Position numbers and translations under genes: made by a program
In this document: positions 28,054-38,533 of the stretch, piece by piece
Numbering within the stretch: the first letter of the stretch is position 1
Layout of the letters: each line of letters starts with the position of its first letter
The notes under the pieces: model-generated
The model's input: only the letters and a program-made list of their open reading frames with translations
What the model was told of the DNA's origin: nothing
Database searches by the model: none
Source of the DNA: Demetria terragena DSM 11295
GTDB lineage: Bacteria > Actinomycetota > Actinomycetes > Actinomycetales > Dermatophilaceae
DNA length: 64,000 nucleotides
Direction: 5' to 3'
Assembly: GCF_000376825.1 (NCBI RefSeq)
Contig: NZ_AQXW01000004.1
Span: forward strand, 62,001-126,000

Positions 28054-29282
28054 CTGATACCACCGTGCCAACAGATGCCAACGTCCAGACCGGTCTTGGT
28101 CGGTTCGGAGAGTTTGGTGGCCGCTACGTGCCAGAGGCGTTGGTCGCCGCACTTGAAGAACTCGACGAGCAGCGGCTCAAGGCCAACCACGATCCAGGTT
28201 TTATCGGCGAGCTCGCCGAACTGCATCGCAGTTATACCGGGCGGCCGAGCATCATCACCGAGGTGCCTCGGTTCGCCGAGCACTGCGGTGGTGCCCGTGT
28301 GGTCCTGAAGCGAGAAGACCTCAATCACACGGGCTCGCACAAGATCAACAACGTGCTGGGTCAGGCGCTGCTCACCAAGCGAATGGGCAAAACCCGCGTG
28401 ATCGCCGAAACGGGTGCGGGCCAGCATGGTGTCGCGACCGCAACGGCTGCCGCGCTGCTCGGCCTGGACTGCGTGATCTACATGGGCCGAGTCGATACCG
28501 AGCGCCAAGCCCTCAACGTCGCGCGGATGAGATTGCTCGGGGCTCAGGTCGTGCCCGTCGATCATGGCAGCCGCACCCTCAAAGACGCAGTCAACGAGGC
28601 CTTTCGTGACTGGGTCGCCAACGTTGAGCACAGTCATTACGTCCTAGGCACCGTGACCGGCCCCTACCCATTCCCCGAAATGGTGCGGGACTTCCATCGC
28701 ATCATCGGCGTGGAGGCGCGCCAGCAGGTGCTCGATGCCTACGGACGCCTGCCCGATGCGATCTGTGCCTGCGTGGGCGGTGGGTCTAACGCCATGGGCA
28801 TCTTTCACCGGTTCATTGACGACTCCGGAGTCAGGCTCATTGGTCTGGAGGCGGCTGGCGAAGGCCTGGAGTCGGGTCGTCACGCCGCCAGGTTCAGCGG
28901 TCAGGCGATCCCAGGCGTGCTGCACGGAGCCTTCACCTACGTTCTTCAGGACGAAGACGGACAGACCGTCGAATCCCATTCAGTGTCAGCGGGATTGGAC
29001 TATCCGAGTGTCGGACCCGAACACTCATTCCTCCGAGATAGCGGTCGCGCAGAGTACGACTCGATCACCGACGACGAGGCGATGGAGGCGTTCCGATTGC
29101 TGGCGCGCACCGAGGGCATCCTCCCGGCGATCGAATCTGCCCACGCGCTGGCAGGCGCCATGAAGGTCGGTCGAGACCTGGGGCCGGAGGGCTTCGTGCT
29201 GGTCAGTCTGTCCGGGCGAGGCGACAAAGACGTGGATTCCGCCGCCCGGTGGTTCGGACTGCTTGATGAAGGAGAGGTCTGA
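28050..29282 (+). CDS. trpB: Tryptophan synthase beta chain
   Basis: Pyridoxal-phosphate enzyme joining indole and serine (410 residues). Visible are [14 protein letters not shown], the PLP lysine in [36 protein letters not shown], the phosphate-binding [13 protein letters not shown] and LSGRGDKD at the end. The start overlaps trpC (ATGA) and the stop shares one base with the trpA ATG, the classic coupling of the two subunits. Confidence 0.98.
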   Translation: MTDTTVPTDANVQTGLGRFGEFGGRYVPEALVAALEELDEQRLKANHDPGFIGELAELHRSYTGRPSIITEVPRFAEHCGGARVVLKREDLNHTGSHKINNVLGQALLTKRMGKTRVIAETGAGQHGVATATAAALLGLDCVIYMGRVDTERQALNVARMRLLGAQVVPVDHGSRTLKDAVNEAFRDWVANVEHSHYVLGTVTGPYPFPEMVRDFHRIIGVEARQQVLDAYGRLPDAICACVGGGSNAMGIFHRFIDDSGVRLIGLEAAGEGLESGRHAARFSGQAIPGVLHGAFTYVLQDEDGQTVESHSVSAGLDYPSVGPEHSFLRDSGRAEYDSITDDEAMEAFRLLARTEGILPAIESAHALAGAMKVGRDLGPEGFVLVSLSGRGDKDVDSAARWFGLLDEGEV

Positions 29283-30085
29283 TGAGCAGCCTGGCCACTC
29301 AATTGGACGCGTGCCGTGCGCAAAACCGGCCAGCGGTCGTCGGATACCTCCCGGTGGGCTTTCCCGACGTCGAGGGGTCGATCGAGGCCATGCGCGCCCT
29401 GGTCGAGTCCGGGGTCGACATTGTCGAGGTCGGATTGCCGTACACCGACCCACTCATGGATGGGCCCGTGATCCAGACGGCTGCCACGCGGGCGCTCGAG
29501 AGTGGCGTACGCGTTCGTGACGTATTCCGGGCGGTCAAGGCCATCGATGAGGCCGGGGCAGCAGCCGTTGTCATGACCTACTGGAACCCAGTGTTGCGTT
29601 ATGGGGTAGACGAATTCGCGCACGATCTGGCAGCAGCCGGGGGTAGCGGGATGATCACTCCCGACCTTGTTCCCGATGAGGCGGCGCCCTGGATGTCCGC
29701 CAGCGAGGAACACGGGCTTGACCGAGTTTTCCTCGTCGCGCCGTCGTCCACGGCTGAACGACTCGCCTCCACCACAGCCGCGTCCAGTGGCTTTGTCTAC
29801 GCGGCGTCACTCATGGGTGTCACCGGTGCTCGAACGGCCGTTGATGATGCCGCCGAGTTGCTGGTGAGCCGAGTACGCGAGGTCTCCGATCTCCCGGTGT
29901 GTGTAGGCCTCGGCGTCTCCACCCGCGACCAGGTGGCCCAGATCGGTCGCTATGCCGACGGCGTCATCATCGGATCAGCGCTCGTGCGCTGCCTCGTGGA
30001 CGCTGACACCCCCGCGGATGGCCTGAGGGCCTTGCGGCATGTCGCGAGCGAGCTAGTGGCTGGGGCTCACGAGAGTCGCCGGTGA
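29282..30085 (+). CDS. trpA: Tryptophan synthase alpha chain
   Basis: Cleaves indole-glycerol phosphate and channels indole to TrpB (267 residues). The catalytic Glu and Asp are in VDIVEVGLPYTDPLMDGPVIQ, followed by MTYWNPVLRYGVDEF, the loop YAASLMGVTGAR with its ordered Gly-Ala-Arg end, VGLGVSTRDQ and VIIGSALV. It starts one base into the trpB stop. It is the last enzyme gene of the his-trp unit. Confidence 0.97.
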   Translation: MSSLATQLDACRAQNRPAVVGYLPVGFPDVEGSIEAMRALVESGVDIVEVGLPYTDPLMDGPVIQTAATRALESGVRVRDVFRAVKAIDEAGAAAVVMTYWNPVLRYGVDEFAHDLAAAGGSGMITPDLVPDEAAPWMSASEEHGLDRVFLVAPSSTAERLASTTAASSGFVYAASLMGVTGARTAVDDAAELLVSRVREVSDLPVCVGLGVSTRDQVAQIGRYADGVIIGSALVRCLVDADTPADGLRALRHVASELVAGAHESRR

Positions 30086-30092
30086 CCTCCGG

Positions 30093-30557
30093 ATGAGTTC
30101 AACCGTCAAGGACGTTGTCGGCCTGGTTTTGCGCCTCGTGGTCGGCGCCGTACTTGTTGTCGCGGGCGGGATCAAGGTCGACAATCTCGGTGAGTCGCGG
30201 CAGGCAACACGGGCGTACGACCTCATGCCGGTTGATCTGGCCAACTTCCTTGGCTCACTGCTCCCATTCGTCGAAGTGGCGCTCGGCCTGATGCTCATCA
30301 TTGGACTCCTCACCCGAGCCGCGGCCATTGGTTCGGCACTGCTGCTGCTCGCGTTTATCGGCGCGATCGCCTCGGCGTGGGCGCGAGGACTGACGATCGA
30401 CTGTGGCTGCTTCGGCGGCGGTGGGCAGGTCGACAGCCAAGACACGCGCTACCTCCAAGAGATCCTGCGCGACGGTGCCCTCGTGATCGGCGCCATCTGG
30501 CTCGTGGTGCGCCCCCGGACCCGATTCAGCCTCGACCACCGGCTGTGGGGCGACTAA
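30093..30557 (+). CDS. MauE/DoxX-family redox-associated membrane protein
   Basis: A 154-residue protein with four predicted helices and the MauE-type cysteine motif DCGCFGGGG between helices three and four. MauE proteins help introduce or reduce disulphides in exported proteins. The adjacent DsbA-like protein supports a joint role in periplasmic-side thiol chemistry, which is inference. ATG 30093 lies 7 bases after trpA. Confidence 0.85.
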   Translation: MSSTVKDVVGLVLRLVVGAVLVVAGGIKVDNLGESRQATRAYDLMPVDLANFLGSLLPFVEVALGLMLIIGLLTRAAAIGSALLLLAFIGAIASAWARGLTIDCGCFGGGGQVDSQDTRYLQEILRDGALVIGAIWLVVRPRTRFSLDHRLWGD

Positions 30558-30658
30558 ACCCCAGCCATTCAGCATCGGTCCAGGGCTCATCCGTACCCTG
30601 GAAGCGCGGTCCGCCTGTCGGCGTGCCGCACCCGAAACTGCGAAGGAGATCTACCAGC

Positions 30659-31399
30659 ATGCCGCGTCCCGACGCCTCTGCGAAGTTGTCAGCGACGAAG
30701 CCTCCGCAGGGACCATCCAAAGTTCTCATTGGCGCGGTGATTGCGGTGGTGCTGATCATCGTGGGTGGAATCGCCTGGCTGCGGACAGACCCGTTTGCCG
30801 GGCCAGCCGCCGCCGCGCCACAGGGCGGCGTCGCCGGTGGCAAGGGCGTCGTGATGTATCCCGGCAAGGCCAAGGCAGGTGCGCCGGTGGTCGATCTCTA
30901 CGAGGATTTCCAGTGCCCCATCTGCGGGCAACTCGAACAGGCCAACGGCAAGTCGATGACGGAGATGGCGAAGGCAGGAGACATCAAGTTGGTCGTGCAC
31001 ACCATGTCCTTCCTCGACGGGAATCTTGGCAACGATTCCTCCGCGCGGGCAGCCAATGCGGCGTCGTGCGCCGCTGACGCGGGTGCCTTTCCTGAGTACC
31101 ACGCGGCCGTGTTTGCGGCTCAGCCTGAGAAAGAAGGCAACGGCTACTCGGACAAGACGTTGAAGGCCGCCGCGCAGTCCGCCGGCATCAAGGGCAAGAA
31201 GTTGACCACCTTCACCCAGTGTGTGGACAAGGGCAGTTACGGCGGTTACGTCGAGGACACGCAGAAGGCGGCAGAAGAGGCCGGGGTCAACGGCTCCCCG
31301 CAGATTAAGGTTGACGGTGAGAGCCTCGACGAGGCGCAGATGAGAACGTTGATCGAGAAGCCCAACAGTTTCTCCCAGATCCTGAAGCAGGCTTCGTGA
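30659..31399 (+). CDS. Membrane-anchored DsbA-like thiol-disulphide protein
   Basis: A 246-residue protein with an N-terminal transmembrane anchor (about residues 22-40) and an extracytoplasmic thioredoxin-fold domain. The active-site motif C86-P-I-C89 lies in YEDFQCPICG, and the cis-Pro region is NGSPQIKVDG. It belongs to the Thioredoxin_4/DsbA group found in actinobacteria, probably forming disulphides in secreted proteins with the upstream MauE-like membrane partner. ATG 30659 has GAAGGAG 8 bases upstream; the upstream-extended frame is rejected. Confidence 0.88.
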   Translation: MPRPDASAKLSATKPPQGPSKVLIGAVIAVVLIIVGGIAWLRTDPFAGPAAAAPQGGVAGGKGVVMYPGKAKAGAPVVDLYEDFQCPICGQLEQANGKSMTEMAKAGDIKLVVHTMSFLDGNLGNDSSARAANAASCAADAGAFPEYHAAVFAAQPEKEGNGYSDKTLKAAAQSAGIKGKKLTTFTQCVDKGSYGGYVEDTQKAAEEAGVNGSPQIKVDGESLDEAQMRTLIEKPNSFSQILKQAS

Positions 31400-31412
31400 C
31401 AAGGACCCGGCG

Positions 31413-32285
31413 ATGATCGCCAGCATCCCTAGCCCAACGTCCTCCGTTCTGTGGCTCGGACCCATTCCGTTGCGTGGGTATGCCCTGTGCATTCTCGCGG
31501 GGATCGCGTTCGCCATCTGGAGCACCGGCAAGCGTCTGGCTGCTCGTGGCGGAGACGCCGATGACGCCTTGGCAGTGGCGTATTGGTCAGTGCCGTTCGG
31601 CATCCTGGGCGGGCGGCTGTACCACGTCATCACCACGCCACAGCCATACTTCGGCGAGAACGGCAAGCCCCTCGACGCCTTCAAGATCTGGGAAGGCGGG
31701 CTGGGAATCTGGGGTGCGATCGCGCTCGGCGCTGTCGGCGCCTGGATTGGCTGTCGCCGCTACAACGTGCGCTTCTTGGTGTACGCCGATGCCGCAGCCC
31801 CCGGCGTTGCTGTCGCCCAAGCGATGGGGCGAGTCGGCAACTGGTTCAACAATGAGTTGTACGGCGAGCCGAGTGATGCCCCATGGGCGTTGACCATTCA
31901 CGAGATGGATTCGGGCAAGGCGGTACGCGATACCGCTGGTGACCCGGTGGTGCTGGGCACCTTCCAACCCACCTTCCTCTTCGAGATGGTCTGGCTCCTG
32001 ATCGTCGCCGCAGTGGTGTTCCTGGCCGGACGACGATGGAGTTTGCGGCAAGGGCAGTCGTTCTTCCTGTATGTGCTGCTCTACCCAGTCGGCCGCCTTG
32101 CCATTGAGCTGATGCGTACCGACCCGGCGAACGAGATCTTGGGACAACGAGTCAACGTCTGGGTGTCGATCGTGGTCTTCCTCGGTGGGCTCGCGGCGTT
32201 CCTGTGGTGTCGGCGTACCCAGCCTGCGTCGCCGGATCTCGTGACGACTCCCGAGACTGAGGACGAACCGCGCGCGTCTCACTAG
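31413..32285 (+). CDS. lgt: Prolipoprotein diacylglyceryl transferase
   Basis: Transfers diacylglycerol to the lipobox Cys of prolipoproteins, such as LivJ in this window (290 residues). About seven helices are seen, with PIPLRGYALCILAGIAFAIW at the start, VPFGILGGRLYHVIT, GGLGIWGAI and the Lgt signature GRVGNWFNNELYGEP, then LFPVGR-like YPVGRLAIELMRTDPAN. The start lies 13 bases after the DsbA-like gene, with AAGGA 8 bases upstream. Confidence 0.95.
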   Translation: MIASIPSPTSSVLWLGPIPLRGYALCILAGIAFAIWSTGKRLAARGGDADDALAVAYWSVPFGILGGRLYHVITTPQPYFGENGKPLDAFKIWEGGLGIWGAIALGAVGAWIGCRRYNVRFLVYADAAAPGVAVAQAMGRVGNWFNNELYGEPSDAPWALTIHEMDSGKAVRDTAGDPVVLGTFQPTFLFEMVWLLIVAAVVFLAGRRWSLRQGQSFFLYVLLYPVGRLAIELMRTDPANEILGQRVNVWVSIVVFLGGLAAFLWCRRTQPASPDLVTTPETEDEPRASH

Positions 32286-32303
32286 TCAAGATGCGCGTCC
32301 GTG

Positions 32304-32333
32304 TTGTGGACGCTGTGACGTGCCCGCTAGACT
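32304..32333 (+). promoter_or_regulatory. Candidate promoter of gltB-gltD
   Basis: TTGTGG (32304-32309) and TAGACT (32328-32333) are separated by 18 bases, giving a leader of about 108 bases before gltB. The assignment is by consensus only. Confidence 0.4.
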
Positions 32334-32447
32334 CAAGGCCCAACCACGCAAGCCAATGACGTCCTGCTGGTGATCTGCCCCTTTGGCGGCAGTCGTCACT
32401 CTGCCAGTACTCGATGACGGCACCGCCACTCGAGACAGGACATGCAC

Positions 32448-35400
32448 ATGGGTCTTGCCCACTTCTCTGCCAGCCCGGCCGCTCAGGGTCTCTATGACCC
32501 GTCGGCCGAACACGACGCGTGTGGTGTCGCCATGGTGGCCACCATGCGCGGCAGCGCTGGACACGACATCGTCGACCATGCGCTGACCGCGCTGCGTAAC
32601 CTCGATCACCGGGGCGCGACCGGACACGACCCGGCGGTCGGTGACGGCGCTGGCATCCTGACCCAGGTTCCAGATCGTTTCTTTCGCGAGGTCGTCGACT
32701 TTGAGCTCCCGCCCGCAGGCGAGTACGCCGTGGGGTTGGTGTTCCTGCCGACGAGCAGCGAGCGCCAGTGGCACATCGGCGAGCAGTTGGACATCGCCGC
32801 CTCGCAGGAGGGCTTGCGTGTCCTGGGTTGGCGGGATGTGCCGGTCGATGACTCGCTCGTGGGTGCGGCTGCCCGAGACACGATGCCGGTCTTCCGCCAG
32901 GTGTTCTTCGCCGCGCAGGAGGGGGGCGTTGCGGGTCTGGAGCTCGACCGCCTCGCGTTCTGTTTGCGCAAGCGAGCCGAGCACGAACTAGAGGTCTACT
33001 TCGCCTCACTGTCTGCACGCACGCTGGTCTATAAAGGCATGCTCACGACCGGCCAGTTGGAGCCGTTCTTTCCCGACCTGTCCGATCAGCGGTTCGAGAC
33101 CGAGCTCGCGCTCGTCCACTCTCGCTTCTCCACGAACACCTTCCCGAGTTGGCCGCTTGCCCACCCGTTCCGATTCATTGCCCACAACGGCGAGATCAAT
33201 ACCGTTGAGGGAAACCGCAATTGGATGAATGCGCGCGAGGCCATGCTGCGCAGTGATGTGCTGCCCGGCGATCTTGAACGGCTCTTCCCGATCTGTACCC
33301 CAGGAGCTTCGGACTCGGCAACCTTCGATGAGGTGCTCGAACTGATCCACCTCGGTGGTCGCAGTCTCCCGCACGCCGTTCTGATGATGATCCCGGAGGC
33401 GTGGGAGAACCACGCCACCATGGACGAAGATCGTCGGGCTTTCTACGAGTACCACTCGGCGTTCATGGAGCCGTGGGATGGGCCAGCCTGTGTGACCTTC
33501 ACCGATGGCACCCTGGTGGGAGCGGTACTCGACCGCAATGGCCTGCGACCCGGGCGTTATGCCATCACCAGCGATGGATTGGTCGTCCTCGCATCGGAAG
33601 CTGGTGTCCTCGAACTGGATCCGGCCACCGTGGTGCGCAAGGGCCGCCTGCAGCCCGGCAAGATGTTCCTCGTCGACACCGGCGAAGGGCGAATCGTCGG
33701 GGACGACGAGGTCAAGTCCCAGCTCGCGGCCGAGCACCCCTACAAGGAGTGGCTGCATGCAGGCATCGTCCAAATGTCGGATCTTCCTGAGCGCGAACAC
33801 ATTTGGCACTCGCCAGCGTCGATCGTGCGTCGCCAGCAGACTTTCGGATACACCCACGAAGAGTTGCGCATCCTGTTGGAGCCCATGGCGAGCAAGGGCG
33901 CAGAGGCACTTGGCTCGATGGGTACTGACACGCCAATTGCGGTGCTGTCGAACCGGCCTCGCATGTTGTTCGACTACTTCATCCAGCACTTCGCGCAGGT
34001 CACCAACCCGCCGCTGGACGCCATCCGTGAAGAGTTGGTCACCTCTCTTGGCACGATGATTGGCGTCGAAGGAAACCTGCTCGAGGCCTCGCCGGGGCAT
34101 GCGCGGCAGGTGTCTCTGGACTTCCCGGTCATCGATAACGACGTGCTGTCCAAACTGGTTCACATCAATCGGGACGGCGACCTGCCCGGCTACGCGGCGT
34201 ACGTCATTCGCGGCACCTATCGCGTCGACGGCGGAGTGAGCGCACTACGCGCCCGACTGCGCGGCATCTTTGCGGAGGTGGACCAGGCGATTGAGGACGG
34301 GCACCGCTTCGTGGTGTTGTCCGACCGCGACAGCAACGCTGACTTTGCGCCTATTCCGTCGCTGCTGTTGACCGCCGCCGTGCACCACCACCTCATCCGG
34401 ACCAAGACTCGTACCCAGGTCGGACTCATCGTTGAAGCTGGCGACGTCCGCGAGGTACACCATGCAGCGTTGCTGATCGGCTATGGCGCCGCGGCGATCA
34501 ATCCCTACCTGGCAATGGAGTCGGTTGAGGAACTAGTCCGCACTGGTCAGATAGCCGACATCTCACCGGAAGACGCCGTCAAGAACCTCATCAAGGCGCT
34601 CGGCAAGGGTGTGCTGAAGGTGATGTCCAAGATGGGGATCTCGACCGTGGCCTCCTATCGAGGGGCGCAGGTTTTCGAGGCCATCGGGCTGTCACAGGAA
34701 TTGGTCGATCAGTACTTCGTCGGCACGGTGTCGCGCCTCGGCGGTGTCGGCCTGGAGACCATTGCTGAGGAGGTTGCGGCACGGCACGTCGTCGCGTACC
34801 CCGCCAGTGGCGTTGAGAATCCGCACCGCACGCTCGACGTCGGTGGCGAATACCAATGGCGTCGCGAGGGCGAACCGCACCTGTTCAACCCGGAGACAGT
34901 ATTCCGCCTGCAGCACGCCACCCGTGAGCGTCGCTACGACATCTTCAAGCAATACACCCAGGCGGTCGATGATCAGTCGGAGCGACTGATGACCTTGCGG
35001 GGTCTCTTCCGGTTGACGAGCGATCGACCGAGCATTCCGATCGACGACGTCGAACCCACCTCAGAGATTGTGAAGAGGTTCAATACTGGCGCGATGTCGT
35101 ACGGCTCGATCAGTATGGAAGCCCACCAAACTCTTGCCATCGCGATGAATCGCCTTGGTGGACGGTCGAATACGGGTGAAGGTGGCGAAGACCCCGAGCG
35201 GCTGGTCGACCCCGAGCGACGGTCGGCGATCAAGCAGGTAGCCAGCGGGCGGTTCGGCGTCACGTCCCACTACCTCACCGAATCTGACGATATTCAGATC
35301 AAGATGGCACAGGGCGCCAAGCCTGGCGAGGGCGGCCAACTTCCGGGGCCGAAGGTATATCCGTGGGTCGCTCGTACCCGCCACAGCACCCCAGGCGTCG

Positions 35401-36986
35401 GGCTGATCTCGCCGCCACCCCACCACGACATCTACTCCATCGAGGATCTCGCGCAGCTGATCCACGACCTCAAGAACGCCAATCCGGCAGCCCGCATTCA
35501 CGTCAAGCTGGTGGCCGAGAGCGGGGTTGGCACGGTCGCTGCTGGCGTCAGTAAGGCGCATGCGGACGTCGTGCTCATCAGTGGGCACGACGGTGGCACC
35601 GGCGCCTCGCCGCTGACCTCCCTTAAGCACGCTGGTGGTCCGTGGGAGCTCGGGTTGGCCGAGACTCAGCAGACCTTGTTGTTGAACGGTCTTCGGGACC
35701 GCATCGTGGTGCAGGCGGATGGGCAGTTGAAGACCGGCCGGGATGTCGTGATCGCGGCGTTGCTTGGTGCCGAGGAGTTCGGCTTTGCCACCGCTCCATT
35801 GGTCGTCAGCGGCTGCGTGATGATGCGGGTATGCCACCTGGACACCTGCCCCGTCGGCATTGCGACGCAGAACCCCGAACTGCGAAAGCGCTACTCCGGC
35901 AAGGCTGAATTTGTGGAGACCTTCTTCCATTACATCGCGGAGGAAGTGCGAGAACTCTTGGCCGAGTTGGGTTTCCGCACGATCGAGGAAGCGGTGGGCC
36001 AGGTGGCCGCGCTCGACACGGCGCGTGCCCAAGAACATTGGAAGGCCGCGGGAATGGATTTGGGTCCCATCCTGGAGCGAGTGGCGATGCCCTTCGGTGG
36101 GGATCTGTTCCACTCAACTGAGCAGGATCACGGACTGCAGAAGGCGCTGGACCAGCAACTCATCGCGCTCAGCTCGGACGCGTTGGAAGACGCAGCGCCA
36201 GTTCGCCTTGAAGTTCCGGTCAGCAACGTCAATCGCACCGTCGGCACCATGCTTGGCCACGAGGTGACTAAGCGTTACCCAGAAGGCCTCGCCGACGGCA
36301 CGATCGATGTGTCGCTGAACGGCGCGGCCGGACAATCCTTCGGTGCCTTTGTGCCACGCGGCATCACGTTGCGGCTGTACGGAGAAGCCAACGACTACGT
36401 CGGCAAGGGGTTGTCAGGCGGCCGGGTCGTCGTCCGACCGATGCGTGAGGCCGCGCTCGTTGCCGAGCAGAATGCGATTGCTGGCAACGTGATTGGCTAC
36501 GGCGCGACCAGTGGAGAGATCTTCCTTCGCGGTCTGGTCGGTGAACGTTTCTGCGTCCGGAACTCAGGTGCGTCCGCGGTAGTCGAAGGCGTCGGCGACC
36601 ACGGTTGTGAGTACATGACCGGAGGCACGGTACTGGTCCTTGGGCCGACGGGCCGCAACTTCGCGGCCGGTATGTCCGGTGGCGTCGCGTACGTCTTGGA
36701 CCTCGACCCTGCGCTGGTCAACCCCGAACTCGTCGATGTCCATGGTCTGCGGCCGGATGACATCACTCGGGTGAAGGAACTGCTGGAAGGGCATCGGGAC
36801 TGGACCGATTCCCAGGTGGCCGCGCGACTCTTGGAGGACTGGCCGGCAGCGGTCGAGCGATTCTCGCTAGTCCTTCCGCGCGACTTCCAACGCGTACTCG
36901 ACATTCGTGAGGCGGCGACCGCGGAGGGCTTGGACCCCGACGGCGACCGCGTCTGGGAGCGAATCATGGAGGCACACCGTGGCTGA
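32448..36986 (+). CDS. gltB: Glutamate synthase large subunit
   Basis: Makes glutamate from glutamine and 2-oxoglutarate (1512 residues, normal length). The class II amidotransferase domain starts with the nucleophile Cys in [12 protein letters not shown], so a short propeptide of about 24 residues is expected to be removed. The central and FMN domains show [19 protein letters not shown] and [10 protein letters not shown]. The 3Fe-4S cysteines lie in [19 protein letters not shown], and the C-terminal beta-helix has [24 protein letters not shown] 32448 has AGGA 7 bases upstream; ATG 32442 is too close to it. Confidence 0.97.
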   Translation: MGLAHFSASPAAQGLYDPSAEHDACGVAMVATMRGSAGHDIVDHALTALRNLDHRGATGHDPAVGDGAGILTQVPDRFFREVVDFELPPAGEYAVGLVFLPTSSERQWHIGEQLDIAASQEGLRVLGWRDVPVDDSLVGAAARDTMPVFRQVFFAAQEGGVAGLELDRLAFCLRKRAEHELEVYFASLSARTLVYKGMLTTGQLEPFFPDLSDQRFETELALVHSRFSTNTFPSWPLAHPFRFIAHNGEINTVEGNRNWMNAREAMLRSDVLPGDLERLFPICTPGASDSATFDEVLELIHLGGRSLPHAVLMMIPEAWENHATMDEDRRAFYEYHSAFMEPWDGPACVTFTDGTLVGAVLDRNGLRPGRYAITSDGLVVLASEAGVLELDPATVVRKGRLQPGKMFLVDTGEGRIVGDDEVKSQLAAEHPYKEWLHAGIVQMSDLPEREHIWHSPASIVRRQQTFGYTHEELRILLEPMASKGAEALGSMGTDTPIAVLSNRPRMLFDYFIQHFAQVTNPPLDAIREELVTSLGTMIGVEGNLLEASPGHARQVSLDFPVIDNDVLSKLVHINRDGDLPGYAAYVIRGTYRVDGGVSALRARLRGIFAEVDQAIEDGHRFVVLSDRDSNADFAPIPSLLLTAAVHHHLIRTKTRTQVGLIVEAGDVREVHHAALLIGYGAAAINPYLAMESVEELVRTGQIADISPEDAVKNLIKALGKGVLKVMSKMGISTVASYRGAQVFEAIGLSQELVDQYFVGTVSRLGGVGLETIAEEVAARHVVAYPASGVENPHRTLDVGGEYQWRREGEPHLFNPETVFRLQHATRERRYDIFKQYTQAVDDQSERLMTLRGLFRLTSDRPSIPIDDVEPTSEIVKRFNTGAMSYGSISMEAHQTLAIAMNRLGGRSNTGEGGEDPERLVDPERRSAIKQVASGRFGVTSHYLTESDDIQIKMAQGAKPGEGGQLPGPKVYPWVARTRHSTPGVGLISPPPHHDIYSIEDLAQLIHDLKNANPAARIHVKLVAESGVGTVAAGVSKAHADVVLISGHDGGTGASPLTSLKHAGGPWELGLAETQQTLLLNGLRDRIVVQADGQLKTGRDVVIAALLGAEEFGFATAPLVVSGCVMMRVCHLDTCPVGIATQNPELRKRYSGKAEFVETFFHYIAEEVRELLAELGFRTIEEAVGQVAALDTARAQEHWKAAGMDLGPILERVAMPFGGDLFHSTEQDHGLQKALDQQLIALSSDALEDAAPVRLEVPVSNVNRTVGTMLGHEVTKRYPEGLADGTIDVSLNGAAGQSFGAFVPRGITLRLYGEANDYVGKGLSGGRVVVRPMREAALVAEQNAIAGNVIGYGATSGEIFLRGLVGERFCVRNSGASAVVEGVGDHGCEYMTGGTVLVLGPTGRNFAAGMSGGVAYVLDLDPALVNPELVDVHGLRPDDITRVKELLEGHRDWTDSQVAARLLEDWPAAVERFSLVLPRDFQRVLDIREAATAEGLDPDGDRVWERIMEAHRG

Positions 36987-38433
36987 TCCCCGTGGATTTT
37001 TGACCACCCGTGAACGTGAGCTGCCGCAGCGTCGGCCCGTTCCGGTCCGCATCAGGGACTGGAAAGAGGTCTACGAGGAGCAGCAACTCGGCACGTTGCA
37101 GCGGCAGGCTGGCCGCTGCATGGACTGCGGAATTCCGTTCTGCCATCAGGGTTGTCCGCTGGGTAACCTGATCCCCGAGTGGAACAACCTCGCACGCACA
37201 GGGGAGTGGAGTGATGCGATCGAGAGATTGCACGCCACGAACAACTTCCCGGAATTCACTGGACGGCTCTGCCCCGCACCGTGCGAGACCGCGTGCGTGT
37301 TGGGCATTAGTCAGCCGGCGGTGACGATCAAGCAGGTCGAGGTCACCACGATCGAGCAGGCCTTCGAAGATGGCAATGTCACGCCGGAGATTCCCATACG
37401 TCTCTCCGGAAAGACCGTCGCCGTGGTCGGTTCGGGACCCGCAGGTCTGGCGGCGGCACAGCAACTCACTCGTGCCGGGCACACCGTGGCGGTGTATGAG
37501 CGTGCCGATAAGCCGGGAGGTCTCCTGCGCTATGGCATACCCGAGTTCAAGATGGAGAAGGCTGTTCTGGACCGACGCCTGGAGCAGATGCGGGCCGAGG
37601 GAACTCGATTCAGGTGCAATCAGGAGATTGGCCGCGACATTACGCTCCATCAGTTGCGCCAGCGGTATGACGCCGTAGTCCTCACCACCGGCGCCACCGT
37701 GCCGCGCGGACTGCCCGTTCCCGGTGGTGACCTGGAGGGTGTGGTGCAGGCCATGGACTTCCTGCCGGACGCCAATCGGGTGGCGCTGGGCGAGACCGTC
37801 GAAAACCAGATCGTCGCGACCGACAAGGACGTCGTCATCATCGGCGGCGGCGACACCGGAGCCGACTGCATCGGAACCTCCCACCGTCAAGGTGCGCGGT
37901 CCGTGACTTCGCTGGAGATCATGCCGCAGCCAGGTGAGGATCGTCCCTCTGGTCAACCCTGGCCGACCTACCCCATGCTGTTCCGGGTCGCGAGCGCGCA
38001 CGAAGAAGGCGGCGATCGGGTTTACGCGACCAGTACTCAGGAAGTCCTTGCCGGAGATGATGGCCGCGTCCGCGCGTTGAAGCTCGTCGAGGTGGAACGC
38101 ACCGACTCGGGTTTCCAGGAGATTGAGGGCACCGAGCGCGAAGTGCCAGCACAACTGGTGCTGTTGGCGATGGGGTTCTTGGGACCGGAACAGGGCCTGG
38201 CTCAGGAACTTGGGCTAGAGACCGATGAGCGATCCAACATTGCGCGCGACGGGTCATACATGACCAACGTCCCCGGTATCTTCGCTGCCGGCGACGCTGG
38301 GCGCGGTCAGTCATTGATCGTCTGGGCAATCGCCGAAGGTCGTTCTGCCGCAATGAACGTCGACGCTTTCTTGTCGGGATCGTCGGCATTGCCGGCACCG
38401 GTCAAGCCGACTGATCGGCCCCTGACTGCGTGA
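36979..38433 (+). CDS. gltD: Glutamate synthase small subunit
   Basis: Supplies electrons from NADPH to GltB through FAD and 4Fe-4S clusters (484 residues). The N-terminal cysteines are in [19 protein letters not shown] and [15 protein letters not shown]. The FAD-binding motif is [17 protein letters not shown], the NADPH-binding motif [14 protein letters not shown], and the C-terminal FAD motif [25 protein letters not shown] 36979 overlaps the end of gltB by 8 bases. A strong hairpin follows 8 bases after the stop. Confidence 0.97.
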   Translation: MADPRGFLTTRERELPQRRPVPVRIRDWKEVYEEQQLGTLQRQAGRCMDCGIPFCHQGCPLGNLIPEWNNLARTGEWSDAIERLHATNNFPEFTGRLCPAPCETACVLGISQPAVTIKQVEVTTIEQAFEDGNVTPEIPIRLSGKTVAVVGSGPAGLAAAQQLTRAGHTVAVYERADKPGGLLRYGIPEFKMEKAVLDRRLEQMRAEGTRFRCNQEIGRDITLHQLRQRYDAVVLTTGATVPRGLPVPGGDLEGVVQAMDFLPDANRVALGETVENQIVATDKDVVIIGGGDTGADCIGTSHRQGARSVTSLEIMPQPGEDRPSGQPWPTYPMLFRVASAHEEGGDRVYATSTQEVLAGDDGRVRALKLVEVERTDSGFQEIEGTEREVPAQLVLLAMGFLGPEQGLAQELGLETDERSNIARDGSYMTNVPGIFAAGDAGRGQSLIVWAIAEGRSAAMNVDAFLSGSSALPAPVKPTDRPLTA

Positions 38434-38440
38434 CTTTGTG

Positions 38441-38478
38441 CCGCCGATGGGCACGATTCAATTCGTGCCCAGCGGCGG
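38441..38478 (+). terminator. Terminator hairpin after gltD
   Basis: CCGCCG-A-TGGGCACGA pairs with TCGTGCCCA-G-CGGCGG around a 6-base loop: 15 pairs with a single A/G mismatch. No T run follows. Confidence 0.75.
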
Positions 38479-38521
38479 TGCCCGTAGTGCGGACTAGGTG
38501 CGGGAACCTCGTGGGCATCAC

Positions 38522-38527
38522 TACCCT
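38522..38527 (+). promoter_or_regulatory. -10 hexamer of a leaderless promoter (pyk)
   Basis: TACCCT, six bases, then the pyk ATG at 38534, with no ribosome site between. It lies downstream of the gltD terminator. Confidence 0.5.
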
Positions 38528-38533
38528 TGAGGT

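Noticed and set aside
36964-38154. A 396-codon minus-strand frame, and a similar 302-codon one at 3168-4076.
   Set aside because: They are antisense shadows of gltD and metK, respectively, with no recognisable domains.
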